A stretch of 64,000 nucleotides of DNA from positions 733,501-797,500 of the forward strand of contig JADANN010000170.1 in assembly GCA_018806985.1 (NCBI GenBank), in the 5' to 3' direction. Of this stretch, positions 1 through 11,985 are shown in pieces. The DNA is from Angiostrongylus vasorum (lineage: Eukaryota; Nematoda; Chromadorea; Rhabditida; Metastrongylidae). The translations under genes and the position numbers were made by a program. Numbering within the stretch: the first letter of the stretch is position 1; every line of letters begins with the position of its first letter. The notes below the pieces were generated by a model. That model ran no database searches. It was not told where the DNA came from and saw nothing but the letters and a program-made list of their open reading frames with translations.

Positions 1-25
1 TTGCGTAGGGTCGCATGCAGTTTAC

Positions 26-1578
26 ATGAACTTCAAGATAGACTCCGCAAAAAAGCTAGAGATGAAAAAGCAAAATAGGCGCGAACAACAAGTGGGGGCC
101 CTACCAATAGCACCATTTCCTCAGCCGTTCTTTAGACAACAAGAGCTCAATAATGAAGTTGATGTTAAATTTCAGATGTTTACTTTTAAAGTCCTTAATC
201 ACTACCGCGCGAAAAGATACAGCACAACCTCACTGCAGTGCAAAAACGTGGTAGCGAGAGGTACGAGAGCTGATAAGGTTGAAAAACATAAGACTATCCG
301 TTAGTGATAAGGATGGAGAGTTTGTCGTAATTCCCCATCAGTTAGATGTTGAAATAACGAAAAAGCATCTTGAAGATGCTTCACTTTATCACCCATCTTC
401 TGAGAAGGAGTTCAAAAGTAAATACCAAAAATTGAACCACGAATGGGCCAAAATGGCAAGGGCTGCTGGTTTAAAAACCATCAGTTATCTCTCAACTAAA
501 AGTTGAGTTACCAACATGTCCCGTCTTGTACTTGCTTATAAAAACTCATAAGCTAGTATCCAGCGATGATCTTGCGTCTACCGATGCATCATTGTTTAAG
601 GTTAGACCTATCATTAGTTGTGTAGACGGACCAACGGATAGGATAACGTGGTTTTTAACCCTAATATTTAATCAGTTGTTGAAACACATTCCAGCCCATC
701 TTACGATTACTCAGATGTTTCTGGATCGTCTACGTACTGCGCAGCCCAGCAGCGCGTACGTGATGGAGTCGTTCGACGTTAGCGCCCTCTATACAAACGT
801 GTCGAATGACTCCGCAATGCAAGCCATATTCGAACTCCTGATGCAACACGAAAGAGAAATAAACATGTATGGCTTCAAGATAGGGCAGTTGATGGCACTC
901 TTGAAAGAATTCTTGAGCTGCTCAATCTTTAGATGGTCCGGAAAGTACTACGCTCAAATAAGAGGGTTGGCAGTGGGACAACGACTGGGACCAAGCCTGT
1001 CCATTGCGTTTATGTCTAAGATGGAAGCACCGGTGATCGATCTCAGGCCGCTACTCTACTGTAGATATATAGATGATTGTTTTGCCCTTTGCTCAACACA
1101 AGAGGAAATGGACAAATGTTTCGAGTTGTTGAATGAACAGTTGGAGTATATTAAGCTCACCCGAGAGCAACCGAAAGAAAACTGGCTTCCATTCCTGAAC
1201 GTCCAAATTAGCCTGTCAGAAAATGGATACATTACGAAATGGTACCGAAAGCCAAGTAATAAAAACATCTTAGTTCATTACCTCTCCTCTCATTCGAAAA
1301 GGGCTCTTGCAAGTAATATGTTTCGAACAGCAACCAACGTGTGCACGGGGAGAGAGCAGAGAGAGGAATCCCGGAACTTGACGCGGCAAATAGCCATTTC
1401 TAATGGCTACGAAACTGTAGCTCGGGACAGGTGTAGAGGAAATCCTAGACCTCCAAACGACAACTCTAGCCATAAAATAGTCTCGTTTATTCTACCCTTC
1501 ATCTCAAATGATCTAAGTGCAGCTATAAAACGCTACTTAAGAAGGGCAGGGTCTAGAGAATTCCGTAAACGTAGTTGA
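26..1578 (+). pseudogene. PLE reverse transcriptase region, frameshifted
   Basis: The RT of a Penelope-like element copies element RNA at the target site. It is readable in three frames. 26-304 and 279-506 carry the N-terminal extension, with Arg/Lys-rich blocks. 526-1578 (350 residues) carries the RT core. Visible landmarks are a KVRPIIS block near residue 27, an S-F-D-V-S-A-L-Y-T-N-V block (motif A, first catalytic Asp), and Y-I-D-D at 1066-1077 (residues 181-184), the catalytic motif C. A conserved N-W-L-P-F-L-N-V block and a W-Y-R-K-P-S-N-K block follow. Frame changes at about 280-300 and 490-526 break the protein, although the catalytic Asp pair survives. The family call is firm. The copy is inactive. 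Confidence 0.88.
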
Positions 1579-1579
1579 A

Positions 1580-1990
1580 ATGCCACCGAGTAATCTTAGG
1601 CGCCAGCTAGTTCGTAGCCGCCTATATGACCGTCTATGTGCAACGCAAAATTGCATAATTTGCCCTAATGGTAGAGACGGTGATTGCATGAGCTCGGATA
1701 TAGTTTATCTGGTCTTCTGTAAGGGGTGCGGAGACGAATACATTGGCGAAACAGGGCAGACCGCTCTGTGTCCGCATAAAAGAACACCTAGTCGGAAAAC
1801 GTAAACCAAATACCCCACTAGGCACGCATAGGACCCAGAGACATAGCGGGAAGGACTTTGAAGTACGTGTCACGATCCTCACACAGGAATCGAGAACACA
1901 AGCGCGCAAAAACTCTCGAGGCGTTCTTGATTAATTCCAGAAATCCGAAAATGAACCGCAGGGAAGAATGTCTCATTATCACGCGTGATA
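1580..1990 (+). pseudogene. PLE GIY-YIG endonuclease domain, frameshifted
   Basis: This is the C-terminal nuclease of PLE-1, which in this family nicks target DNA for priming. In the 1580-1804 reading frame, residues 41-43 are I-V-Y (the GIY half) and residues 54-56 are Y-I-G. Two Cys pairs (C25/C28 and C47/C50) flank and sit between them, as in canonical endonuclease-bearing Penelope elements. A frame change near 1770 moves the rest (R-I-K-E-H-L, then T-H-R-T-Q-R-H-S-G-K-D-F-E-V) into 1743-1934. The domain follows the RT directly, with another frame break between them. Confidence 0.82.
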
Positions 1991-2217
1991 TTGGGCGATA
2001 TATAAGGCTGTTATTTTGATGGGACGGGCATATTACGCTTCCATGTGGATTCTGTGATGTTGGTCCCCACGCGACATACTCAGTGGAAGACTTATAGAAA
2101 GCGGTGAGTGTGCAAAGGCTGTGTTCAATGTGATTAAAATCTTGGTTCATCGTTTTCTCTGTTTGGTTTAGAGGTTTTTGGCCGCATAGATTGCTGTCAA
2201 CTTGACCTTTCCAGGCT

Positions 2218-2246
2218 CTGAGGAAGGCGAAATCCGCCGAAACGTC
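2218..2246 (+). other. Hammerhead-ribozyme-like core in PLE end
   Basis: CTGAGGA, then a stem-loop (GGCG, loop AAATC, CGCC), then GAAACGTC. The order CUGANGA, stem II, GAAA matches the hammerhead core, but one extra A precedes the stem. Published work reports hammerhead motifs in PLE terminal repeats. Activity here is not established. Confidence 0.4.
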
Positions 2247-2307
2247 AGCTTGATCGTGAATAAAGAATAAAAATAACACCTCGCGTTTGCTCAACAAGAA
2301 TACGAAG

Positions 2308-2885
2308 ATTTACGCCTTCTTCAGAGCCCGGAAGGGTACACTAATACGCAACTTAATAGGTCGAACGCTTCAACAGCACAAACGGAAAGATGAAAATCTG
2401 CACGGTAATTACAAGATCTACGGCTTCTCGAAAAAACCCAACACCTGTCTTCCACCGAAGAAGAACAGCCGCTCAGAGTCCCATGTGGTTGACGACTGCA
2501 CCTCCCCACATCAACGATCGACACGAAGATAAGGGTGAGGTCACGCGTGATCTCGGAGAATTCTTCCCTGCTATTCATTGCAGGACTTTTGGCATTTATC
2601 CAAAAAGCCTCGAGGAGTTTGCGCACTGGTGTTTCAGGATCCCGTGCGAGGATAGAGACTTTTATATCAAAAATCGTCTCGTCTATGCTTTTGTACCGTG
2701 TGCGTCCCACGCTCTGAAGAAGGCGTTTCTGCCGAAACGCCAGCTACGATTGTGTTGTACGTGTGTTGCTGCATGGAAGTAAACGTCTGTTTAACAACCT
2801 CGCGATTGCTGAGAAAGAAAGCGACGAATTTATAATCCAATGCCGAGGCTAATAGAAAGTCGATCCTGGTAACTACTAGGACCAC
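2308..2885 (-). repeat. PLE deletion derivative with inverted ends
   Basis: From 2308 to about 2700 the minus strand reads as a PLE 3' region, including the last endonuclease residues (2321-2710). At 2711 it switches to a plus-oriented PLE terminus with the hammerhead-like motif at 2714-2742, then a tail ending in the shared ACAACCTCGCGATTGCTGA and a C-C-G-A-G-G block near 2850. The inverted arrangement of termini is typical of Penelope elements. No intact coding remains. Confidence 0.7.
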
Positions 2886-2959
2886 TATTCGATACGAAGA
2901 AAAATAGTTCTAGTTGACATAATTATTATGGGAACACAAAGCAATATCTGCAAATATGA

Positions 2960-3345
2960 GTAATTCCGGATGTGGTTGCTGCAGCAAACGAGGCTCATAT
3001 CGGATTCGTTGCATCCCACTGTGAAATACCTCCAGCGTTCCGGTGGTTTTCACTTTCATGGGATGCTTGGTGGGTCGGCTGTGATTCATGCTTGACTGAT
3101 GGGCAACCGTGTGCGACGCACTGCGTGGTCTGCCTCTCTGCGAGCCCTTGCGGGTCACTCGTGGCTCTCTCGGGCCCCTGATCGCGCCTGTGCGTGAGTG
3201 CAGCGTTGGGCTGCGGTCCTCTACCGTCCTCTACCGGTGACATCGCCGGCACACCATCGCCCCCCACCTCAAACAGCACATCAATGATCAACAAGACGAA
3301 TGCTGCGACGTGGTCAACAAGAGGAGCGATGCGACGCATTCCCTC
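2960..3345. other. GC-rich island, origin unknown
   Basis: This stretch is clearly richer in G and C than its neighbours. It is open on both strands (minus 2995-3339, plus 2972-3181) and contains a short tandem duplication of TCCTCTACCG at about 3216-3236. I recognise no domain. It could be a fragment of an unidentified transposon or an old exon. The segment from 3345 to 3665 beyond it shows nothing I can name. Confidence 0.3.
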
Positions 3346-3668
3346 GCTGTTTTTGAGTTAGCATCTCTCTCATTCAAATAATGCAGAGAAAGCTGCGTCT
3401 TAGGATATCTCGAAATCAAATACATTTCTCAGCATATTCGAAAGCGAAGCACTATGAGGAACTAGAAAACTTGTTCGTTTCGATGAAACTGATCGGAAAT
3501 GGCTCGGTCACAGTAAAACACAGAGCATTTCCATATCAGTACAAGTATTTTGTTTTATACATGCACTTCGGTGCAAGCCTCTCTTCATTGAAATTGTCAT
3601 GGACACAATTTTGAGTGGAACCGTTGGGAACACAGCTACAACAATAAACAATAGAGGATAAAAAATAA

Positions 3669-3937
3669 AACTCTCGGCGTTGATCAAACCCTGAAGGATA
3701 TGCCATGGATTCGACTTCATTAAGCATCGTTTGAAGGCAACTGAATGCATATCTGGGCTTACAACGACTCGAGGTGGCCTACCGATTTATCGAGCCAGTG
3801 CTGCTAACTTCTCAGATAAGTCTGGTACGAATTTGCCGACCACAGAGGGATGGAAGGCTTGGTGGGCCATAGGCGCGGGGGATCGATACCACGTGTGCGT
3901 TGCAGGGCGCCTCCAACCACTTCGCCACACGCGACTT
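3669..3937 (-). repeat. SINE1 copy 1 (tRNA-derived)
   Basis: A minus-strand copy of the roughly 270-bp SINE1 family. It shows the 3' block (plus-strand CTCTCGGCGTTGATCAA), the body and the tRNA-like head ending in the complement of a box A near 3925-3937. It is somewhat diverged, and its target duplication is not clear. Confidence 0.8.
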
Positions 3938-3939
3938 AA

Positions 3940-4375
3940 CAACAAAGAGTGTGTTTAAAATTAAGTGAAACGTCCATAGCGTTTTTCTTTTGAATTTGGC
4001 GTATTTATACATCAGGTAGGACAATAGAATTTTTAGTGATGCTTTCTCTAGTTTCCTTCGTCATTTTTTTTGATCGTGAGCCAAGAATACGTTTCGTATA
4101 GTATTTCTTCCATTCCATTTGTATCTTCTCACACCTCATAGCCAAATTTTTTCGGATTTGCTAGTACGCTTGATCACCATTTCTAGGAATAAATGTTTTT
4201 CAAGAGTGCCGGTCAATATTTAGTTGATTCCTCTCGGAATCTTGGGTTAACCATGCTAGAGTGTTTCCGTATCTTCATCACAGGGTTCGCCTGGCTTTCT
4301 GCGTGATAGTGTGTAAGCTAACCCAAGACAATAATGCACGACTTTGGCCTCCATCTTTAAAAAAGCGGCTCAGAG
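3940..4375. other. Unassigned AT-rich spacer
   Basis: I see no gene, RNA or repeat in this stretch beyond short AT-rich tracts. Confidence 0.5.
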
Positions 4376-4930
4376 CAAATTTTTATTATTGTGAAGCTAT
4401 TGAATTCTGGAGGCGATGAAACCATTGAAGGCGGTTTCGACCTCATCTTCATTTCTGAGCTCTATAGCGTAGATGTCTAAGCGTAAATGCTCCGAAACAG
4501 GTTAAGTGCTTATAGCGAGTTTTTCCTGGAAGTCCTCGAGCATTTGTGCTTGTATTCTTTCACTGTTAAACCAACAAAGGGATTATGAAAAAACATTATT
4601 AGCCTATGGTTTCGGTGCTTTCGTCTTGTTCAGAGCCGCATTGGTCCTAATCGATCGTCAATGAAGGATTACATATTAACTAGTAGAGGTTAAAAGAAAG
4701 TCATTCTTTGCAATACTGTTACGCTCTGTGCTGTTGGTGCTCTTTTTTGCTTCCAGCAAACCCTTCACTTCATTGTCCTCAGTAGCACAAGTACTTCTAC
4801 GAACTCCCTCACCCTCAACATTGAATTCACCATGACGAAGTTTTTGAAAGCAACCTTGCGCTGTGGATTCGTTAACACTTTCTCTGGCCCTTTTAAATAT
4901 TTCCAAACGTTTACGCTAACTGCAACCGAG
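4375..4930 (-). mobile_element. RTE copy 1, 3' part
   Basis: This segment aligns by eye with 10220-10740, sharing blocks such as GTTTTTGAAAG/GAAATTTTTGAAG and CCCTCACCTTCAACAT. It is the 3' end (left on the plus strand) of a minus-strand RTE-type element that continues at 5800. A PLE relic (about 5040-5800) separates the pieces. The coding sequence is degenerate. Confidence 0.6.
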
Positions 4931-5039
4931 TATGGGTTGGTACATAAGTTGCTCGAAAGTGTTGCTTTTATAATCTATATTGTTTTTGAGCAAACTCCAG
5001 GTGTTACTTTATTCTTTAATGCGGGAAAGATGACGTTTG

Positions 5040-5800
5040 CACAGTAACGCTTCTTCAGAGCCTGGAAGTGTATATTGATACCTGAGAATGAACAGCCGGT
5101 TAGAGTTGGATATGGTTGATAACTGCGCCACCCCACGACAAAAATCCATGTGAAGGTACGGGGGCCAGATTGCGTTTGACCTCGGGGCATTCCTCTATGC
5201 TATTCATTGCAGGGTTCTTGGCATTTATCCAAAAATCTTCAGCAGATTTACGTGCTGGTGTTGCGGCATCCCGTGCAAAGATAATGACTTTACATCAAAA
5301 CCGTCTCCGCTGTGCTTTATCCTATGCTTCTGTAGTGGGTACTTTGTCCTATTTTTCGCTTGCCAATTAGATATTTTTTTATACAGATACATAATAAGCT
5401 TTCCCCGTTTCGCCAATATATTCATCTCCGCAAGTCCTACAAGAGATCAGGTATATCGTACCTGAACTCATGCCCCTATCATAAGGGCAAATTACGCAAT
5501 TCTGTGTTTCGCATAAACGGTCATTTAGGTGGTTACGAACTAACCGACGATGAAGGCTATTCGGTGGTATTTCAATTATCGCTACCGATTCCTCTAGACC
5601 TGCTTTTTTTAAACATCGCTTTATAGGTACACTTTTTTGTCGAGCAGTCAGGAGGTCTTACTTTCCTCTTCATTGCGGTGAATCTGCCGTTTCGCAATAC
5701 CGTCTTCTTCAGCGCCTGGGAGTAGCCCCTCGTCTTTGCATAACGAGAATATGGAGAAATGTTTGATCAATTCCGAGGTTAGTAGAAAGTCGTTTCTCGG
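5040..5800 (-). mobile_element. PLE relic with GIY-YIG remnant inside RTE copy 1
   Basis: Starting at 5048 the plus strand shows the complement of the PLE terminal motif (CTTCTTCAGAGCCTGG). The 3' untranslated part follows, then an endonuclease remnant at about 5290-5640 on the minus strand, including the complement of the E-Y-I-G-E block near 5420. A second minus-oriented terminal motif lies at about 5690-5725, so the termini are in direct orientation. It sits between two parts of the same RTE copy, so it inserted later. Its frames are broken. Confidence 0.68.
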
Positions 5801-7430
5801 GAGCTATTTTTGCATTTCAGTGCTTCTCAACTACCAACCTGTAAAGTTTGTCAACTTTACAACTTATATTGTAATTATATTATACGCGATATGCATAGCA
5901 TAAGACATGCTTTTCATTTACATCATTTACATTTAATAGTGCGGCGTTCGAAAAAAGACATAGCTAGAACGTATTCAAGTGACATCGAAACATCTCCTGC
6001 GTTAGGTTCCCGAACAACCTTAAACGTTTCATCAACTTAGAAAACCAGGTGAATAGTCGTTTAACATTTCGTGAAATTCAGTCAAATCCGGTCGCTAGCT
6101 GCTCCTTTCTATCGGTTGTAGATTAGACCCATCACGAATCCGGCATGGCCCGCTTTCGAAATCTTGTTGCGCATTTCGGTGTTGACCGTCTTTAATTACT
6201 GCCTTTGGTCGAAGCTCAGATTTTACATGTCAGATGAGTTATACTAGGTACTCCCAGCATAGTTTTCGGGGAAAGAGCATTTACTCAAACGCGTTGTGCC
6301 AATGAAGGTCCCGCTTACGTAGTGGTTAATTGTCTGAGGTATTCGTTAAGGTAGGAAGCACCATGGGGCCAGAAGGGTGAACAAGGCTTTAGATGTTCTT
6401 GGTATTCTTTCTTCTTGCTCAGCTCTCGAGCAAAACTGTCCATCACGTTCAACCAGATATTCAGAAAATTTAGCTTTACATGTGAGAGCTTCATTAAAAT
6501 GAGTGTTGATGGAGAACCAGAGAAAGAAAGTCCATTCTTCTTGAAAATCCTCCCCTAAAAATGCCTGGATGAAGTACCTGAAATACCGTGAAAATAAAAA
6601 CAGCTGAATACCAATCTTTCAACAAGCGTTGTCGAAGACGGCCACCATTTGTTGCGGATGCATAATGGTTGATGTTGTAGGAACGATGTCATCGGTGGAG
6701 CGAATATGGTGAATTGCTGACCGTTTCCTTTTACTTCTTTGTCGTACAATTCTAATTTTCATGTAACATTCTCCGAGATGGTTGCCATTTCACCGCTGTC
6801 GAATCCACTTTTCTCACTTAGACATTTATGCTGCTACATTGCACCCATGAGGGTTTTTACATAGCTTGCGAAGGGTTTTAATGTACTAAGTGTGGAAGCC
6901 TTGGTAATCTTGTACCTCCGTAATTGGTTCCCGTCTCAACCGCTCGGATGTATTTTTCTCGTCATTAAAAATGAGACAAAGTTGTTTTCTCTACTGTTGT
7001 GATACCTAAATGGGTCTTGTTACCGTTTTAGATGTGGTCCATTCTATTGAATTTACTTCGAAGCTGTCGAGAAGCGGTCGAATAGTTATAATTCGCTCAG
7101 CGTTATGTTAGTATTTTTGGGAATGAAGAGTTTATAGTACAAAGACAACAGCAAGATTTGGCGATATACATGTCATATTTGCCACTCTTCTAGTGCAACA
7201 ACATTGTTTTGCTGGCCTTCCACTTTTACAAACTTTGTATTCTGATAAGTAACGTGTGAAGTGGACGAAGCCTGTTCGGACTAGATGGGTGTTAAATAGT
7301 TCCTCACCGTTGAGATAGAAGAAGTTGGAAAGGAAAACCTTGACATATCCATGCCCTGTTGTTTGACATGGAGAAAGAAGGACGTGTTTTCTAAAACATG
7401 GGAACAGAATCCTCGGATGAATATTTTCAT
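5800..7430 (-). mobile_element. RTE copy 1, RT part (degenerate)
   Basis: A minus-strand non-LTR retrotransposon relic. Its layout runs parallel to 10740-12700, and stretches resemble the better preserved RTE at 24.3-25.9 kb, for example the block around 7190-7260. The palm motif that reads F-A-D-D in relatives is S-T-D-D here (complement of 6688-6699). Many stops are present. It is interrupted by a hairpin element at 7431. Confidence 0.6.
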
Positions 7431-7901
7431 GTTTACTTTTTAATTTCTGCCTGCTACAATTTTTCACGGCAGGGTATTATGCGAAATGCAATCACAACGA
7501 TGCTGAGATATTTGCAAAACTCCGGAACACAGGTGTCTGCGGTAGGGAACGAACGCGCTATTACTCTTTCGGGGGCTAACGCGTCCACCACCACACGACG
7601 CTGGTCCTTCGTTTCACCTGTCTCTCAGCTAGTTCTATTGATCATCAACGGGGGATTGATCTAGGGAGCCCACATCTGCATTGAACCCGGTTAAACTGGG
7701 GCTATAGATCTGTGGGCTCCTCAGATCAATCTCAATGACGGAGTGATTGCTGATAGAACTAGGTGAGAGATAGGCGAAACGAAGGACCCGCATGGTGTGC
7801 TGGTGAAGGCGCTAGTTCTCGGAAAGGGTAATAGCGCATTCGTTCTCAACCGCAGACACCTGCGGTCCAGAGTTTGCAAATATCTCAGTATCGTTTTGGT
7901 G
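7431..7901. repeat. Hairpin element H, full copy
   Basis: Two inverted arms enclose the element. GATGCTGAGATATTTGCAAA on the left (about 7499-7518) is mirrored by TTTGCAAATATCTCAGTATC on the right (about 7873-7892), and a second inverted pair surrounds the centre near 7650-7750. It is flanked by GAATATTTTCAT (7419-7430) and GAATATCTTCAT (7902-7913), a 12-bp duplication with one mismatch. It lies inside RTE copy 1. It encodes nothing. Confidence 0.75.
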
Positions 7902-8235
7902 GAATATCTTCATATTTCTTCTGAATGCTGCCACTGTTCCCTTTCAACGTCAGAGTGCGAACATCTTTGTGTGGTACTTTGTGGACTTTTGGTGAGTGTT
8001 GCAAATATACTGCTGCCTTTCTGTAGCCAGTACTTTTTTCACCGCTTTCTGCAAACTTCTGTGTGTTCGGACGTCGGTTGGCTACTGCCTACGGCTCGCA
8101 ACATTCCACGTTGGAGTTCCAGGTTCTGTTCATGGAAACCAGTCTAGGTCTCTTCTGGAAACTTCCGAACACTCGACTTTTCATGGCACTAACGTGGGAA
8201 CGTTGAAAAAGCGAGGTGACATTTTTTTATCGATG
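7902..8235 (-). mobile_element. RTE copy 1, 5'-ward part
   Basis: This resumes the RTE relic after the hairpin insertion. It parallels 12710-13000, sharing a run around GTCGGTTGGCTACTGCCTAC and the following Trp-rich block. There is no open frame. Confidence 0.55.
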
Positions 8236-8260
8236 CGTTGGATAATGGTATAAAAAAGAT

Positions 8261-8530
8261 AAAGCTCTCGGCATTGATCAATCCCTGAGGGATGCGCCGT
8301 GCATTGGACTGCATTAAGCACCTTTTGGAGGTGATTGAATGCATATCTGCTCTTTACAATAACTCACGGTGACCTACCGATGTATTGAGCCAATGCTGCT
8401 ATCCTCCCAGACAAGTCTCGTACCAATTTACCGAATCCGGAGGGATGGAAGGCTTGGTAAGCCGTGGGCTCGGAGATCGATTCCACGTGTGTGTTGCAGG
8501 GCGCCTTCGACCTCGGCGCCACACGCGCCA
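8261..8530 (-). repeat. SINE1 copy 2
   Basis: A complete minus-strand SINE1. It is flanked by GGATAATGGTA (8240-8250) and GGACAATGGTA (8538-8548), an 11-bp target duplication with one mismatch. Confidence 0.85.
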
Positions 8531-8548
8531 ACAACGCGGACAATGGTA

Positions 8549-9000
8549 CATTTCCAAAAGTGCATTGGTGATCTGAATAAATTCAAATTTATAGTCGATC
8601 GGTTTATTTTTAGAGTTGGAATGACCTATGATAACTATGAGGAAGGCACGGCCCTCTCTATACAGCCCTGTCTTTCGTTGCTTCCCTATGTGATTTAATT
8701 GCTGTAGCTAAGCGAATAATCTAACGAACAGTAATTAAGTATGCCACAGAGTGGACTGAGAGAGAACTAGTAGACACCTCCGAGAAAAAACACCTTTCGA
8801 ACGTGGTGTATGAAATGAACGTTATATGAATATATGAACGTTTTTGAAAGAAACACAAGAGATGAACGGAAAGAACTACGACCAAATGCATTCGTTTACA
8901 ACAATACGTATAAATTCCATCATTTGCATCAACGTGTAGCGAATTTTGGAAAGAAATAAGCTTCTGTTGGTACTCATCTCGGAATCATTTCCGGTTTTAT
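8549..9000. other. Unassigned spacer
   Basis: Nothing recognisable was seen here. Confidence 0.5.
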
Positions 9001-9650
9001 TCTTTGTTATGTTCACGTGCGCTTCCACATCCTCCTTAGGGACACAATCAGTTCTCTCGCATGACTCCGCATTGTTGGCCCTAAAGGCTCCATGATCGAA
9101 TCCGCCGCTAACGATATCTCAAATGCAAGTGAGCGTGCATTGTAGGTACAGATCGTCACCTTAGCGTTCCATGAATTCTACAGCATACATCCTCGCTTCA
9201 CTCCTTCTATTAAACGCTTCCATATGGCGGACTCTTTCGTGGTCAGGTGAATGAGGCCCACTTATCTTGCTGTGTTTAGCGTTTGACACCTACACAGAGA
9301 TTGCTAAGCTCTGAAGGTGGAGGACTAACATACTCACGGGTAGCCCGCCATTCTCTCCCGGAGTAGACGAGGAGCTCATTCGTTGAGGGTGACTAGTAAC
9401 CGCTTCCCATTTACTTCCTGCGCACTTGATTCCAGGCTTTTTGGCCGAATTGACTCGTCGAATATAACCCGCATAGACGAAAACACACCCACGTATGCTT
9501 ATGTGAATATCTCTTTGTAAACATAGAAGTATTTGAATGTGTGTGTATCTTCCAATGTAAACATAGGACTATTTCGTGCATGAAGCCGCGAACCGCTTCC
9601 AGTGTATTCCTGCGTCGCTCTATGGAATCGGGTCGCTCCTTCCGTAATCC
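9000..9650 (-). mobile_element. RTE 5' region fragment
   Basis: Its complement matches the 5' leader of the RTE at 56.2-56.76 kb, for example the TTCGGCCAAAAGCCTG block (56432 there, complement of about 9440 here) and the segment around 9165 that matches the complement of about 56755. Only the leader and the start of the endonuclease region remain, so it is an orphan 5' piece. Confidence 0.6.
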
Positions 9651-10185
9651 ATTTTTAGGTTACACGTAAACACTGTCGACTTTGCTTTATTAGCAAGAAA
9701 TGTTCAATCTCTTATCTACTATGTGGTGAGCGAAAGTTATGGAACAGGATTTATATAACTGAGTGGGATAGGAAAAAAACTGTCTCATGTTTGAGTTAAT
9801 TAATCGGTCTTGAGTTCACTCAAACATGTGACGCATGTGTGTAAGTCCGCTAAATGTTGTGTTTGATCATATTTCTAGCCTCTGCTATCAATGTGGTACT
9901 TATGCTTGCAGATCTAAAACTGGGGAATGGAGCCGTACTTCTATTAGAAAATGTTAGTTGAGGTGTGATGAGAGAGAAGGTTATAAAAGATCTCTTAGAA
10001 GTCTACTTCTCTGCAGTGAGTGGTAACCATTCTTCTTAGAATTTACTAGTGCAGGCATTAACTTCATCGCGACTACGTAGGCAAATATTGTTTCATACTG
10101 AGCAGTGAGGCAGTTTTAACTTTGTCACGGTTCTAGTCCGTTTAGGATTAGATGAGCATTATATTAAGTTGTTCGGAAACTAATG
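9650..10185. other. Unassigned spacer
   Basis: AT-rich sequence with no gene or repeat that I can support. Confidence 0.5.
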
Positions 10186-11985
10186 CAGGTTCAGTCTTCG
10201 TCTTTAAAGTGCCGGCTGGTAGCAATTTCTACTAATGTGAAACTGTCGAGTTCTGGAGACGATAAATTCGTTGAAAGCGGTCTCGACCTTAGCTTAATTT
10301 CTGAAGCATTTCTCGGATAAAAAGCTGTCAAGACGTCTGGAGAGTGGGAATCGGTGGACAAGAAGTCTGGTGAGTGTGGTGGGTGAGGTAGAGTTTCGTG
10401 GTCCAGCTCGTTCAACCTTCGCAGCATCGAGGAGTGCGTCGAGAGTGCGACATTCTGTCACATTGTACGGGATCCATTTATCGAGCTTCTACGGCTTCTA
10501 TGGATGCGCCGAAACAAATGAGGTGGCTATATCGGGTTTTTCGCTAAGTTCTCGAGCACTTGTGCCTGTAATTACTACAACTGAGCCTTTCAGTCCATTG
10601 TCGTCTATGGCAGAAGGGCGTCTGCGACCCTCCCTCACCTTCAACATCGAGTTCACGACGACGAAATTTTTGAAGCCAGCATCGCATTGTTCATTCCTTA
10701 ACTCTTTCCCGGTTACCTCTCTTTGGTGTTTAGAATCTTCCAGGCTACATTACGACACAACATGAATTCATGCTGGGTAAATTTGTCGTGATTGTTATTC
10801 TGATACCCTAACTTCCAACTGGTAAAGTGTTTGAAAATTGCAACTTATGTTACAATTAAGTTATGCGTTATATGCCTTGTAAAAGACGTGCTTTGTATTG
10901 TTATATAATAGTGCGGCATTCGAAAAAGATCTATTGCTTAAAACATATGCATGGGACATCAGAATGCACGTCCTGCGTTAGCTTCCAAACAAATCTAATG
11001 TCCTTCAGCAACCTTTCTTTCTACTGGTACTCGTTTAGACCCATAACGAGTCCATTATACCTCGTCTACGTCACCTCGTGGATTTTGGTGTCGAGTATCC
11101 CTGATTACTTGCGTTGCTCGGAGCTCTGGGTTCCCTTGCGTTTTACTAGGTACACCCAGCAAGCATTTTCGAGCAACGTGTACGCATTGAAAACCGCTGT
11201 GTAAATGAAGGTACTGCTTAGGTAACGATTATGTGTGACGTATTCGTTATGATAAGAAGCATCGAAGGAGCGAAAAACTAGGCAAAGCGGAGGATGTTCT
11301 TGGTCTTCTTTCCTAGATCCTAAGCCATTCTTCTCTTGCACAGCTTTTGAGCGAAATTATTCACCGCATTTACCCACATGCACATAAATGTATCATTACA
11401 TGTGACAACCTAATATCGTTGAGCGTGAGTAGGGCATTAGAAAAAAGCGAACTCCTTTGTCGTTAAAATTCTCTTCACGAAATTTAGTCGAATATCAATC
11501 GTTCAACAAGGGTTTTCGAAGTTGGCCAACACTTGTTTTTAAAAAAAGGCCAACATTTGTTACGGCTGGATAATCCTTGATTTTTTGTACGAACGACATC
11601 ATCAGCGAAGTGAACATGGTATATTGCTGTCCATCGCCTTTTACTTCTGTGTTGCACGATTCCAACTTTCGTGGTAACGTTCTCAAGGGTGGTCACAAGT
11701 AGTTGTAGCTTTGTCTAACCTATCTTTTTACCTAGATTTTATTCTCGTTGTAGGTGACATTTTGGTCATGAATTTCTTATAAAACTCACGAAAGATCTTT
11801 ATCCACCAGGAGAAGAAACGTCGGTTATTTTGAACCTCCATAGTTCCTTCTGTCTGGCCATAATCGGATGTATTGTTTCAGTCAATAAAGGTAAGACAAA
11901 GCAGTCTTCTGAATCGTAGTGATATCTCATTGAGCCTCACTACCTTTTAAGACTTTTAGATTTTGAAAACCACGATGTTTTCAAA
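10185..11985 (-). mobile_element. RTE copy 2, 3' and RT part
   Basis: A minus-strand RTE relic paralogous to 4375-7430. The complement of 11598-11609 reads F-A-D-D, so the catalytic motif survives although flanking frames are broken. A 23-bp-scale tandem slip at 11520-11560 duplicates a block containing GGCCAACA. It is interrupted at about 11985 by a diverged hairpin element. Confidence 0.62.

Larger units (their letters stand above)
1..2290 (+). mobile_element. Penelope-like element copy PLE-1
   Basis: This is a 5'-incomplete Penelope-like retroelement that begins at or before the window edge. It reads in order: N-terminal extension, RT, GIY-YIG endonuclease, a 3' untranslated part, and a terminal motif (2218-2246) shared with the other PLE ends in this window. 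The coding part is broken by several frameshifts, so it is a relic. The 3' boundary near 2290 is approximate, because a second PLE derivative starts just after it. Confidence 0.85.

Noticed and set aside
10370..10765. Plus-strand 131-codon frame
   Set aside because: It lies antisense to the RTE copy 2 relic and shows no domain.
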